Shown here piece after piece: positions 16,916-25,401 of a stretch of 64,000 nucleotides of DNA (the stretch's first letter is position 1; every line of letters begins with the position of its first letter). This DNA comes from Gudongella sp049310905 (GTDB lineage Bacteria; Bacillota; Clostridia; Tissierellales; Tissierellaceae): NCBI RefSeq assembly GCF_049310905.1, contig NZ_JBMEMN010000009.1, positions 15,534-79,533 on the forward strand, given 5' to 3'. Under the pieces are notes generated by a model. The model did not search any database. It saw nothing but the letters and a program-made list of their open reading frames with translations, and had not been told where the DNA came from. The position numbers and the translations under genes are program-made.

Positions 16916-18424
16916 ATGAGAAAAATTGGATTTGACCCTCAGAAGTATATAGAAGAGCAATCGAAGTTTATTCTTGAGAGAGTGAATAACTTTGACAAGC
17001 TATATCTGGAGTTTGGTGGAAAGCTAATAGGGGATCTACATGCTCAAAGAGTCCTGCCTGGCTTTGATGCCGATGCAAAGATAAAACTCCTTCATAAACT
17101 GAAGGACAAAGCCGAGATCATTATCTGCGTCTATGCTGGAGATATTGAGAGAAACAAGATCAGGGGAGACTATGGTATATCCTATGATATGGATGTTCTA
17201 AAGCAGATAGATGAATTGAGAGAGTATCAGCTTCAAGTAAACAGTGTTGTCATTACAAGATACAATGGCCAGCCAACTGCTAAACAGTTTATAACAAAGC
17301 TGGAGAGAAGAGACATCAAGGTATACACACACTCGGCTATACCGGGCTATCCTTCAGATGTGGATATGATTGTAAGCGAAGAAGGTTATGGCAGGAATTC
17401 ATATATCGAGACCACAAAACCAATTGTTGTAGTAACTGCTCCAGGTCCTGGAAGCGGCAAGCTTGCAACGTGTTTGAATCAGCTTTATCATGAACACAAG
17501 ATGGATAAGGTTGCTGGTTATTCAAAGTTTGAGACCTTCCCAGTTTGGAACGTTCCTTTGAAGCACCCATTAAACATTGCTTATGAAGCTGCAACAGTGG
17601 ATCTTAAAGATGTCAATATGATGGATTACTTCCATTTTGAAAAATACAATGAGGTTGCGGTTAACTATAACAGAGATCTGGAGATGTTTCCTGTCATCAA
17701 GAGAATCATTGAAAAGATTACCGGCAAGGAATCAACTTATTACTCACCTACTGATATGGGAGTAAATAGAATTGGATTTGGAATAATAGATGATCAGGTA
17801 ATTAGAGATGCTTCCAAACAAGAGATAATAAGAAGAGGATTTGCGACTGAATGCGATTACAAAAAGGGACTTGCAGATGAAGAGGTCCTTAACAGAATGA
17901 GAATTATAATGGAAGAACTTGAGTTGAAGAGAGAGGACAGGGCTGCTGTCGTTCCTGCCAGAAAATACTCAGAAAGCCTGAAAGAAAAGGGTGAAAAAAG
18001 TGACATGCCTCCTGTTATAGCAATTGAGCTTAATGACGGAAGAATTATCACTGGAAGAGGTTCTCAGCTTCTGGATGCAACATCGGCTGCAATTCTGAAC
18101 TCAATCAAGACACTTGCAAATATCGGTGATGAAATACTGCTACTTTCACCACTTATAATTGATACAATACAGAACCTTAAAATGGAAAGCCTTAAGGGCA
18201 AGGTGGGAACACTTGATGCTAACGAAGCCTTGATTGCACTAAGCATCGGTGCGGTCACAAACCCTACCGCTCAGCTGGCAATGAGCAAGCTTCAGGACCT
18301 CAAGGGAGCTCAAGCCCATTCAACGGTGATGCTCAACGACAATGATGAACAGATACTAAGAAAGCTTGGTGTGGATGTTACCTGTGATCCGGTATATCCA
18401 TCAGAAAACTTATATTACGTGTAA
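16916..18424 (+). CDS. DUF1846 (UPF0371) family protein
   Basis: The 502-aa protein matches the full length of this family. Typical segments are the start RKIGFDPQKYIEEQSKFIL, FGGKLIGDLHAQRVLPGF near residue 33, the glycine-rich nucleotide-like loop VVTAPGPGSGKLATCLNQ around residues 172-190, and SPTDMGVNRIGFGI near residue 278. The loop resembles a P-loop and structural members of the family have a nucleotide-binding-like core, but the reaction is unknown. It is a cytoplasmic protein without signal or membrane helices. RBS AAGGAG is eight bases upstream. A strong terminator follows, so it is monocistronic. Confidence 0.85.
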   Translation: MRKIGFDPQKYIEEQSKFILERVNNFDKLYLEFGGKLIGDLHAQRVLPGFDADAKIKLLHKLKDKAEIIICVYAGDIERNKIRGDYGISYDMDVLKQIDELREYQLQVNSVVITRYNGQPTAKQFITKLERRDIKVYTHSAIPGYPSDVDMIVSEEGYGRNSYIETTKPIVVVTAPGPGSGKLATCLNQLYHEHKMDKVAGYSKFETFPVWNVPLKHPLNIAYEAATVDLKDVNMMDYFHFEKYNEVAVNYNRDLEMFPVIKRIIEKITGKESTYYSPTDMGVNRIGFGIIDDQVIRDASKQEIIRRGFATECDYKKGLADEEVLNRMRIIMEELELKREDRAAVVPARKYSESLKEKGEKSDMPPVIAIELNDGRIITGRGSQLLDATSAAILNSIKTLANIGDEILLLSPLIIDTIQNLKMESLKGKVGTLDANEALIALSIGAVTNPTAQLAMSKLQDLKGAQAHSTVMLNDNDEQILRKLGVDVTCDPVYPSENLYYV

Positions 18425-18428
18425 ACAT

Positions 18429-18459
18429 ATCAGCAGGCAAATGATGCCTGCTGATTTTT
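18429..18459 (+). terminator. Rho-independent terminator after the DUF1846 gene
   Basis: ATCAGCAGGCA pairs perfectly with TGCCTGCTGAT around a five-base loop and is followed by a T tract. Confidence 0.92.
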
Positions 18460-18542
18460 CATGAATAACGATCCTATTATGGGTATAAAATAAAGATAAG
18501 AGCTAAACATTAATGATGTTAACGCTAATTCGGAGGTGCAGT

Positions 18543-19247
18543 ATGTTTAAGGACAAGGTTGTAGTAATCACAGGCGGTGCCAATGGAATAGGAAAAACCA
18601 TTGCAAATAGCTTTATTGATAAGGGAGCAAAAATTTGTATTATTGACAAGGAACCGAACGATTACTTTGTTGGAGACATTTCAGACGAATCTACTCTAAG
18701 GGATTTTGCCACCAGGGTGATAAGTGAACATGGTAAGATTGACTTCTTGATAAACAATGCCTGCCTTTCCAGAGGCGGGATATTTACATGTGACTACGAG
18801 GATTTCAATTATGTACTTAGAACAGGAGTTACAGCTCCATTTATGCTTGCCAAATTGTTTTTGGATTATTTCACTGAAGATGGTTCTATCGTTAATATAT
18901 CCTCCACACGGGACAGGATGAGCCAAAGTGACACTGAAAGCTACACAGCAGCTAAGGGTGGAATATCTGCATTGACCCATGCATTGGCAGTGAGCTTATC
19001 TGGAAGGGTCAGGGTTAATTCCATAAGTCCAGGCTGGATTGATACAGAGGAGAACGAATTCTCAGGAGCTAACAACACCCAGCATCCAGCTGGTAGAGTT
19101 GGAAGACCTGAAGATATTGCAAATATGGTCCTTTATCTTTGCAGCAAGGATGCTGGATTTATTACCGGTGAAAATATCACAATTGATGGTGGAATGACAA
19201 GGCTGATGATTTATAATGATGATCAGGGCTGGAATTACAAAGGGTGA
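18543..19247 (+). CDS. Short-chain dehydrogenase/reductase (SDR)
   Basis: The ATG at 18543 is used because GGAGGTG at 18532-18538 is directly upstream; an in-frame ATG at 18513 lacks an RBS. The 234-aa protein shows the classical SDR pattern: cofactor loop TGGANGIGKT at residues 10-19, an INNACLSRGG segment in place of NNAG, the serine region NISSTRD, and the catalytic Y134-xxx-K138 (YTAAK). The C-terminus carries TGENITIDGGM, common in SDRs. Asp/Glu at the end of the second strand (IDKEPND) suggests NAD(H) rather than NADP(H). The alcohol or ketone substrate is not predictable. It ends before the c-di-GMP riboswitch region. Confidence 0.9.
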   Translation: MFKDKVVVITGGANGIGKTIANSFIDKGAKICIIDKEPNDYFVGDISDESTLRDFATRVISEHGKIDFLINNACLSRGGIFTCDYEDFNYVLRTGVTAPFMLAKLFLDYFTEDGSIVNISSTRDRMSQSDTESYTAAKGGISALTHALAVSLSGRVRVNSISPGWIDTEENEFSGANNTQHPAGRVGRPEDIANMVLYLCSKDAGFITGENITIDGGMTRLMIYNDDQGWNYKG

Positions 19248-19259
19248 TGTGGCAATGGA

Positions 19260-19288
19260 TTGGCATATTTGAAACTAAATTGTAATAG
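19260..19288 (+). promoter_or_regulatory. Possible promoter of the riboswitch-SLH gene
   Basis: TTGGCA at 19260-19265 is followed after 17 bases by TAATAG at 19283-19288. Transcription from here would begin just upstream of the aptamer. Confidence 0.4.
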
Positions 19289-19317
19289 TAATTGTAGATA
19301 TTTCGGGTATATTAATA

Positions 19318-19403
19318 TCGGAAGAGGAAATAAATCCGGAGCTTGGAGTGCAGGGTAAAAATGGACGCCTAATCCCTGCAGGAGCCAGTAGCGTAACCGA
19401 CCG
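19318..19403 (+). ncRNA. Cyclic-di-GMP class II riboswitch aptamer
   Basis: The segment AGTAGCGTAACCGACC (19388-19403 region) closely matches the highly conserved 3' part of c-di-GMP-II aptamers, remembered as AGUAGUGCAACCGACC in the Clostridium acetobutylicum example. A GGAAA element lies 5' (19326-19330), a perfect 7-bp stem pairs TGCAGGG (19349-19355) with CCCTGCA (19374-19380), and ACGC (19365-19368) can pair with GCGT (19391-19394) to form the pseudoknot expected in this class. The 3' strand ACCGACC is shared with the following terminator, so ligand binding should change termination. If binding holds ACCGACC in the aptamer, the switch turns expression ON. The 5' strand of P1 is less clear by eye. 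Confidence 0.82.
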
Positions 19404-19420
19404 TAGCCGGTCGGTTTTTT
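19396..19420 (+). terminator. Riboswitch-linked intrinsic terminator
   Basis: ACCGACCG (19396-19403) pairs perfectly with CGGTCGGT (19408-19415) around TAGC and is followed by five T residues. The 5' arm is also the conserved 3' end of the c-di-GMP-II aptamer, so the two structures exclude each other. Confidence 0.88.
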
Positions 19421-19441
19421 GTATGAAAGGGGAGAGTGAGT

Positions 19442-20542
19442 ATGAAATCAAGGACAATGGTAGCTGTAATCCTTAGCATTTTAATGATCGCAGTTCCTGC
19501 CATGGGTGCAATGGAGCAGCCAATGAACCAGAATCAGGTTCAGGATCGGGATCGAGTTCAAACCAATATCAATGAAGTTGAACAGGAACAGATCAGACTG
19601 GAAATCAACAATAGACTTAGAATAGACGGTTCAGCCCTGGAGCAAATGAAGCTACGTGAACAGGAGCAGACCCAGAACCGGTTTATGGATCTTGAGAATC
19701 ATTGGTCAAGAGACGAGGTTGGACAATCCTATAACTGGGGCTTTGTAAATGGATATCCAGACGGAAGCTTTAGACCTGAGGGGATAATCTCAGGTACGGA
19801 GGGAATCCTTATGCTGACCAGAATGATGAATGCAGTGGCTACAGGTATGCCTGGTGAACCGGATCCTGAAGATGTGGACTGGGATAGGGTTCCTGAATGG
19901 GCAAGGGATCAACTTCGCGAAGGTATTGCTTTAACAATTGCAACCCAGAGCCATCTATATGGAGAAAGCCAGTTGAATAGGCTTCAGTTTGCAGTTATGA
20001 TGGCAAAGGCAATGGGGATTGAAGCTGGAATGCCGCCTGTAGACACAGTGGTGTTTCTTGATGATGAAGGTATTCCACCTGCAGAGCTTGGGTATATTTA
20101 CAGACTGAGGGCTTTAGGGATTATCCAGGGGAATGAGGGTAACTTCATGCCTCAGAAGAGATTGACAAGGGCTGAGGCGGCAGCAATGATGAACAGGGTA
20201 ATGATGATGCTTAAGATAGCCCCAACAGAGTATTCTTATGAGCCAGATATGCTAACTGTAGTTCTACATGAAAATCCTACAACCGGCTATGGTTGGGTTG
20301 TGGAGTTTGAAGAGGGGGATATTCTAAAGATAGAATCCGACGAATTTGTTCCATTTGCAGTATCAGCTGATGTTGTGGGCTCGGGTGGAGAAAGGACCTG
20401 GATATTTACCCCGGAAAAATCCGGAACTGAGGAGATAACCTTCATCTACTACAGAAGTTGGGAAAGCAAGGATATGGCAATTGAAACAAGAGCATTGACC
20501 GTTGAAGTCGATGATAATCTTGAAATAATTGATGTCAGATAA
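19442..20542 (+). CDS. Secreted S-layer-homology protein with a chagasin-type (I42) protease-inhibitor domain
   Basis: The ATG at 19442 has GGGGAG seven bases upstream; a GTG at 19436 is too close to it. The 366-aa protein has a signal peptide (residues 1-22), a Gln/Glu-rich helical segment (25-80), an SLH repeat (about 81-125, with WGFVNGYPDGSFRPEG), a second SLH-like segment (about 198-250, with LRALGIIQG and LTRAEAAAMMNRV), and a C-terminal beta domain. That last domain carries the three chagasin loops: NPTTGYGW, GSGGERTW and YYRSWE. Chagasin domains block papain-like (C1) cysteine peptidases; SLH repeats anchor proteins to cell-wall polymers. The gene is therefore predicted to encode a wall-bound peptidase inhibitor whose expression responds to c-di-GMP through the riboswitch. 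The inhibitor activity is inferred from motifs. Confidence 0.88.
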   Translation: MKSRTMVAVILSILMIAVPAMGAMEQPMNQNQVQDRDRVQTNINEVEQEQIRLEINNRLRIDGSALEQMKLREQEQTQNRFMDLENHWSRDEVGQSYNWGFVNGYPDGSFRPEGIISGTEGILMLTRMMNAVATGMPGEPDPEDVDWDRVPEWARDQLREGIALTIATQSHLYGESQLNRLQFAVMMAKAMGIEAGMPPVDTVVFLDDEGIPPAELGYIYRLRALGIIQGNEGNFMPQKRLTRAEAAAMMNRVMMMLKIAPTEYSYEPDMLTVVLHENPTTGYGWVVEFEEGDILKIESDEFVPFAVSADVVGSGGERTWIFTPEKSGTEEITFIYYRSWESKDMAIETRALTVEVDDNLEIIDVR

Positions 20543-20559
20543 AACTTGAAATTCACTTA

Positions 20560-20592
20560 AGATGTTCTCCAAGTGGGGATATCTTTTTCTTT
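20560..20592 (+). terminator. Rho-independent terminator after the SLH-chagasin gene
   Basis: AGATGTTCTC pairs with GGGGATATCT (with G-T pairs) around CAAGT and is followed by TTTTTCTTT. Confidence 0.75.
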
Positions 20593-20676
20593 GCACAAAA
20601 ATAACATACGAAGAGGAATACAAACACTATTTTAATATTTTCTGCTATAAGATTTAGATGAGAGGAGGTCTTATCA

Positions 20677-21135
20677 GTGGAAATATTAGCCGTTGCTTCA
20701 ATTGTTATTTTAATGATTTTAGGATATTTTCTAATGGATAGAATAGATATGTTTTTTGTGAATAATAAAGTATCCAGAGAAGAAACAATAGTAGATAAAA
20801 GATCAACTCTGATTTTCACAGATTCGGACTCTGAGGAAAATCTTTGCAAGGTTTTTGAGGATCTTAAATTTTCTTATTACTTAATAGATAATGCAGTTGT
20901 ACCGGATAATTTGGAATTTGCTACATTCTTTGCATTGTCTTCAGATGACAGTGAAAACTTGTTTCTTAGCAGATTGGTCAGAAGGAAGAAAAAAAATGCC
21001 TGGATAATCGCTAAGGTTAATGACTATGTTTATGCAGATCTTTACAGAAAGATTGGAGTGAACAAGGTAATTACAGAAGAAATAACAGCTGACATAATAG
21101 TGAAGTCACTGGAGGGGGTGTCTGCTTATGAATAA
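20677..21135 (+). CDS. Small membrane-anchored protein of the potassium-uptake operon, unknown function
   Basis: The start is a GTG at 20677 with RBS AGAGGAGGTC six bases ahead. The 152-aa protein has one N-terminal membrane helix (about residues 3-22) and a soluble remainder. That remainder contains alternating hydrophobic strands (STLIFTDSD, AWIIAKVNDY, GVNKVITEE) reminiscent of a reduced Rossmann-like TrkA-N domain, but there is no GxGxxG nucleotide loop. I do not recognise the family. Its stop overlaps the ktrB start by eight bases, so it is translationally coupled to the potassium channel subunit. It may be an accessory or regulatory subunit. Confidence 0.7.
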   Translation: MEILAVASIVILMILGYFLMDRIDMFFVNNKVSREETIVDKRSTLIFTDSDSEENLCKVFEDLKFSYYLIDNAVVPDNLEFATFFALSSDDSENLFLSRLVRRKKKNAWIIAKVNDYVYADLYRKIGVNKVITEEITADIIVKSLEGVSAYE

Positions 21136-22465
21136 GTTTCCGAGATTGGGAGCAAAACAGACACTGGCTGTAGGATTCGTAGTGATAATTCTCACTGGAG
21201 CTCTTTTGCTCATGTTGCCCATATCGAACAAGAGCGGAGAATTTTTGCCTTTTCTTGATGCTTTGTTTACATCTACATCCGCTACATGTGTTACTGGACT
21301 TGTTGTATATGACACATGGTCACAATTCACCATTTTTGGACAAGTGGTGATACTGTTACTGATTCAGATAGGTGGGTTGGGTTTTATGACAATAGCAATC
21401 CTGTTTTCAATGGTTCTTAGAAAAAGGATTGGACTAAGGGAAAGATCATTCGCAATGGAAGCAGTTAGTTCATTGCAAATCAGTGGAGTAATCAGGCTTG
21501 TTAGACACATATTGATAGGGACCTTAATATTCGAGCTTATAGGAGCTGCAATACTCGCAACTAGGTTTTACAGTGTATTTGGCGATTCAAGAGCCATCTG
21601 GTTTGGTATTTTTCACTCTGTTTCAGCATTTTGCAATGCTGGATTTGACCTGATGGGTAGCTTGGGACAATACTCAAGTCTTACCGGATTCTCATCAGAT
21701 TTGGCTGTAAACATTACAGTTATGGTATTGATAGTTACAGGTGGTATTGGATTTGTAATATGGGAAGATCTTTTTATCAATAGATTTAAATTTTCAAAGT
21801 ATAATCTCCATACAAAAATTGTTCTTGTATCGACTCTTGCTATGATTCTTATTTCTACAATGCTGTTTCTGGTTATTGAAAAAGATGCTACACTAAGTGG
21901 GATGGAGACTGGGGAGCGAATTCTTGCAGCGTTCTTTCATTCAGTAACGCCAAGGACCGCTGGTTTCAATACAACGGATACAGCAGCCTTAAGCGAGGCA
22001 GGGTCAATGCTCACCATGATACTTATGTTTATTGGAGCAAGTCCCGGTTCAACTGCAGGAGGCATAAAAATAACTACATTTGTAGTAATCGTCCTCTCAG
22101 TTGTAACGTATTTCAGGAAGTCAGAGGACGTTAATATTTTCAATAGAAGACTGGATGCCAAGATAGTGAAGAGAGCATATTTTAGCGTTACTTACTACAC
22201 TCTTCTTGTACTTGCCGGTTGTTTTATAATAGTTGCAAATCAGGGAATTCCAATAAAGGAAGCTTTGTTTGAAACTCTTTCGGCAATAGGTACAGTTGGT
22301 TTGTCCTTGGGTGTAACAAGGGACCTGTCAACGTTGTCAAAGATTGTTGTTGTTAGTTTGATGTACATCGGAAGACTTGGAAGTCTTACAGTGTTTATGG
22401 CTGTGACGGAAAAAAGAAATTACCGGAAAGTAAGAAACCCAATGGAAAAGATAATTATCGGATAG
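21128..22465 (+). CDS. ktrB: TrkH/KtrB-family potassium uptake membrane subunit
   Basis: The 445-aa integral membrane protein has the four pore-loop repeats of the TrkH/KtrB superfamily. Selectivity-filter-like segments are TSATCVTGLV near residue 53, SAFCNAGFD, HSVTPRTAGFNT and SAIGTVGLSLG. The intramembrane gate region is represented by GASPGSTAGGIKITTF. KtrB takes up K+, usually with Na+, under control of the cytoplasmic KtrA ring. The ktrA gene follows after ten bases. RBS GGAGGGGG lies just before the ATG, overlapping the previous gene. Confidence 0.93.
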   Translation: MNKFPRLGAKQTLAVGFVVIILTGALLLMLPISNKSGEFLPFLDALFTSTSATCVTGLVVYDTWSQFTIFGQVVILLLIQIGGLGFMTIAILFSMVLRKRIGLRERSFAMEAVSSLQISGVIRLVRHILIGTLIFELIGAAILATRFYSVFGDSRAIWFGIFHSVSAFCNAGFDLMGSLGQYSSLTGFSSDLAVNITVMVLIVTGGIGFVIWEDLFINRFKFSKYNLHTKIVLVSTLAMILISTMLFLVIEKDATLSGMETGERILAAFFHSVTPRTAGFNTTDTAALSEAGSMLTMILMFIGASPGSTAGGIKITTFVVIVLSVVTYFRKSEDVNIFNRRLDAKIVKRAYFSVTYYTLLVLAGCFIIVANQGIPIKEALFETLSAIGTVGLSLGVTRDLSTLSKIVVVSLMYIGRLGSLTVFMAVTEKRNYRKVRNPMEKIIIG

Positions 22466-22475
22466 GAGTGTTAAT

Positions 22476-23126
22476 ATGAAGTCGATGATGGTGATAGGTT
22501 TAGGAAGATTTGGTACTCATCTTGCCATAAAGCTTGCTGAGTTGGGAAATGAAGTAATGGTAGTGGATACTGATGAGGAGTCTGTTGACAAGATAGCCCA
22601 TCTGGTTACAAAGGCTCAGATTGGAGATTGTAAGGATGAAGATGTGCTAAGGACTCTTGGTGTTAGCAACTTCGATATATGTTTTGTTTGTATCAGTGAA
22701 AATTTCCAATCGTCACTGGAAATAACATCCTTGCTTAAGGACCTTGGGGCACCATATGTAATTTCAAAGACAGACAGGGATATCCACGCCAAGTTCCTGC
22801 TAAAAATCGGTGCAGATGATGTTGTTTACCCAGAAAGGGACATGGCGCAAAGAACAGCAGTGAAATACAGTTCCAGTCTTGCATTGGATTACATTGAACT
22901 TACAGAGGAATATGCCATCTCTGAGATCCTTGTTCCCGATAGTTGGAAGGAAAAGACCATAACAGAGCTTAATGTTCGTTCAGTATACAATATAAATGTA
23001 ATTGGATTCAAAATCAACAGTCATGTAACGCCAATGATAAATGCCGGATACACATTTTCAGGAGATGAACATATTCTTATTGCAGGGAGCAAAAAAGATA
23101 TTATAAGATTGATGGAAAAGAAATAG
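22476..23126 (+). CDS. ktrA: KtrA/TrkA-family potassium channel regulatory subunit
   Basis: The 216-aa cytoplasmic protein has an N-terminal RCK domain with the nucleotide loop VIGLGRFGTHLA (residues 5-16) and the acidic end of strand 2 (VVDTDEE), followed by a C-terminal TrkA-C domain after about residue 135. KtrA rings bind ATP/ADP or NAD(H), and in some cases c-di-AMP at the C-domain, and gate KtrB. It lies ten bases after ktrB. The next gene (sensor kinase) begins 34 bases later, so regulation genes are probably in the same operon. Confidence 0.93.
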   Translation: MKSMMVIGLGRFGTHLAIKLAELGNEVMVVDTDEESVDKIAHLVTKAQIGDCKDEDVLRTLGVSNFDICFVCISENFQSSLEITSLLKDLGAPYVISKTDRDIHAKFLLKIGADDVVYPERDMAQRTAVKYSSSLALDYIELTEEYAISEILVPDSWKEKTITELNVRSVYNINVIGFKINSHVTPMINAGYTFSGDEHILIAGSKKDIIRLMEKK

Positions 23127-23160
23127 ATGAATGGTATACTGTAATTAAGGAGCTGGTATT

Positions 23161-24570
23161 ATGGTATTGCCAAGCAATTCTAAAAGACAGGGAAACTGGT
23201 TGAAGACAACAATAATAATCGGAATATCAATCATGGGCTCTCTCGGGATAAGTTACCTTGGAGTTGCCAAGGAAAGTATCATTATGTTGTTTTTACTTGG
23301 TGTAATCTTTTCAACAATTGTTACAAGCAGTTCCATGTGGGGAATTATTACATCTGTGGTAAGCATGATGGCAATGAATTTCCTTTTTACAGAGCCAAGA
23401 TATACTTTTGTTATATATGATAGCGGAGATCTTGTACTGCTCTTGTTTTTCCTGATAACAGCAGTTGTATCTGGAACCATTACATCAAGACTTCAGAAGC
23501 AGATAGAAATTGCAGAGAAAAATGAAAGGACAACCCAGGTTTTATATAAAATCGCATCAGGTTTCATAGCCATAAGTGGAGAAAAAGATATTATTAGCAG
23601 AGCAAAATATTTTGTTGATAATTATACGGGATTAAAAAATGAGATAATTATTTATGACACTGATAAGGATCTGAAGATTGACTCTAGCAATTATAATGAA
23701 TATTCCATAATAGGATCAGACGGGGTAATTGGAGAAATCAGAGTATTTATGGATGAGGAAGATACTGTTAGGCAAAACGAAATAATCATTCAATCCATAG
23801 CGACTCAACTGGGAATAGCTCTTGAAGGAAACAAGCTATATGCTGAAAGAGAGCAGATTAGAGTTGCCATGGAAAAAGAGAGATTAAGGGCTAATTTGCT
23901 AAGATCAGTATCACATGATCTCAGAACTCCTCTTACAGCACTATCCGGTGCAGGAAATCTTCTTGCAGAGAATTTTGATGTATTGAAGGATGATGAAAAG
24001 AAGAAGCTTGCAACAGATATCAGTGAGGAAATAGGTTGGCTGACAAATTTAGTGGAAAACATACTGAATATGACCAGAATAAGCAACGAGCAATTGATTC
24101 TTAATAAGGATGAGGAAGTAATTGATGATGTTGTCAGTGAAGCCGTTTCAAGAACAAAGAGGATACTTAACGACAGGAGCTTCGCTGTGACGCTGCCTGA
24201 GGAGGTAGTTTCAGTACCGATGGATGGAAAGCTGATTGTCCAGGTTCTCGTTAATCTTCTTGAAAATGCAGTAAGACATACATCGAGGGACAGTTCTGTC
24301 AGGCTGGATGTAAAAATAAAGGGAAAATGTGTAGAATTCATAGTGAGTGATACAGGGGGAGGCATCGACGAAAGCATTAAGGACAGTCTCTTCGATAGAT
24401 TTGTAACATTGGACAAAGGCGTAACTGACGGCAAGCGAGGAATTGGCCTTGGCCTCACAATATGCAAGGCCATAGTGGAAGCTCATGGCGGGAAAATATT
24501 CTCAGAGCATAATCATCCTAAAGGATCAAAGTTTATCTTTACACTACCTGTAGAGGAGGAACTAGAATGA
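23161..24570 (+). CDS. KdpD-like sensor histidine kinase lacking the KdpD N-terminal domains
   Basis: The 469-aa protein begins with a four-helix DUF4118-type membrane domain (about residues 15-110), followed by a GAF-like region, then a HisKA domain with H252 in SVSHDLRTPL and an HATPase domain with NLLENAVRHT, DTGGGI and GIGLGLTIC. This equals the C-terminal half of KdpD; the cytoplasmic KdpD sensor and USP domains are absent. KdpD relatives respond to K+ or ionic stress. It is coupled to the response regulator gene by a four-base ATGA overlap and follows ktrA directly, so it probably controls this potassium system rather than a Kdp ATPase, which is not in the window. Confidence 0.9.
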   Translation: MVLPSNSKRQGNWLKTTIIIGISIMGSLGISYLGVAKESIIMLFLLGVIFSTIVTSSSMWGIITSVVSMMAMNFLFTEPRYTFVIYDSGDLVLLLFFLITAVVSGTITSRLQKQIEIAEKNERTTQVLYKIASGFIAISGEKDIISRAKYFVDNYTGLKNEIIIYDTDKDLKIDSSNYNEYSIIGSDGVIGEIRVFMDEEDTVRQNEIIIQSIATQLGIALEGNKLYAEREQIRVAMEKERLRANLLRSVSHDLRTPLTALSGAGNLLAENFDVLKDDEKKKLATDISEEIGWLTNLVENILNMTRISNEQLILNKDEEVIDDVVSEAVSRTKRILNDRSFAVTLPEEVVSVPMDGKLIVQVLVNLLENAVRHTSRDSSVRLDVKIKGKCVEFIVSDTGGGIDESIKDSLFDRFVTLDKGVTDGKRGIGLGLTICKAIVEAHGGKIFSEHNHPKGSKFIFTLPVEEELE

Positions 24571-25256
24571 AAAACTCAAGAATATTGATAATTGAAGACG
24601 ATAGGTACATATCCAATTTTATTGAGGTTTCGCTTAACAAGGACGATTATGATGTTATTACTGCAAGCTCGGCAACCGATGGACTATTCAAGTTCACTTC
24701 TTATAATCCTGAAATCATAATACTTGATTTGGGCTTGCCGGACAGAGATGGTTTGGAAATCATTAAGGAATTGAGAGAATTTAGCAATATCCCCATAATT
24801 GTAGTTTCTGCTAGAGGACTTGAAAAAGACAAAATCGAGGCATTGGATTTAGGTGCCAGTGATTACGTAACAAAGCCTTTTTTCATGGGAGAGCTGATGG
24901 CTAGAATCCGAGTAGTTGAGAGATCAATGTCAAATTTGGGACTGGATAATCCAAAGATATTCGAGTGTGGATATCTGACTGTGGATTATGAGAAGAGAAA
25001 GGTCCAGATTGATGGAGAAGATGTCCATCTAACACCTTTGGAATACAAGTTGTTAAGACTCTTAATCGACAACAGAGGTAAGGTCTTAACGCATAATTAT
25101 ATTATCAAGCACGTATGGGGCTACTCAGGAGAAAGTGATACAAAGAGTCTAAGGGTAATTATGGCAAATTTACGAAGAAAAATTGAAAAAGACAACACCA
25201 GCCACAGATTTATTGTAACAGAGGTTGGCGTTGGATATAGATTTACTGATGAATAG
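24567..25256 (+). CDS. KdpE-like OmpR-family response regulator
   Basis: The 229-aa protein has a receiver domain with phospho-acceptor D54 (ILDLGLPD), early acidic pair EDD, Thr/Ser around VVSARG and K in VTKPF, followed by an OmpR/PhoB winged helix with LTPLEYKLLRLLIDN and the recognition helix region TKSLRVIMANLRRKIE. It is the cognate partner of the overlapping kinase gene. The family binds direct repeats upstream of potassium transport genes. The operon that starts at 20677 ends here or shortly after; no clear hairpin terminator is visible before the next promoter. Confidence 0.93.
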   Translation: MKNSRILIIEDDRYISNFIEVSLNKDDYDVITASSATDGLFKFTSYNPEIIILDLGLPDRDGLEIIKELREFSNIPIIVVSARGLEKDKIEALDLGASDYVTKPFFMGELMARIRVVERSMSNLGLDNPKIFECGYLTVDYEKRKVQIDGEDVHLTPLEYKLLRLLIDNRGKVLTHNYIIKHVWGYSGESDTKSLRVIMANLRRKIEKDNTSHRFIVTEVGVGYRFTDE

Positions 25257-25342
25257 ACTACCACACAGAAAATGTATGGCAGTCTATTACTTTTATTGGA
25301 TAAAATAATTGAACATATTACAAAAAATATAGCTCCTACTGG

Positions 25343-25371
25343 TTGATATGAGTCTTTTTTGAGTATATATG
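25343..25371 (+). promoter_or_regulatory. Possible promoter of the adaptor-B12-ABC operon
   Basis: TTGATA at 25343-25348 and TATATG at 25366-25371 are separated by 17 bases, 31 bases ahead of the adaptor start codon. Confidence 0.5.
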
Positions 25372-25401
25372 GATTATACAGAAATTGGGAGGAGAGAAAG
25401 A

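Noticed and set aside
23805..24473. 222-codon antisense frame within the sensor kinase gene
   Set aside because: It is Ser/Leu-rich, has no RBS and lies antisense to HisKA and HATPase motifs; it is a codon-bias shadow.
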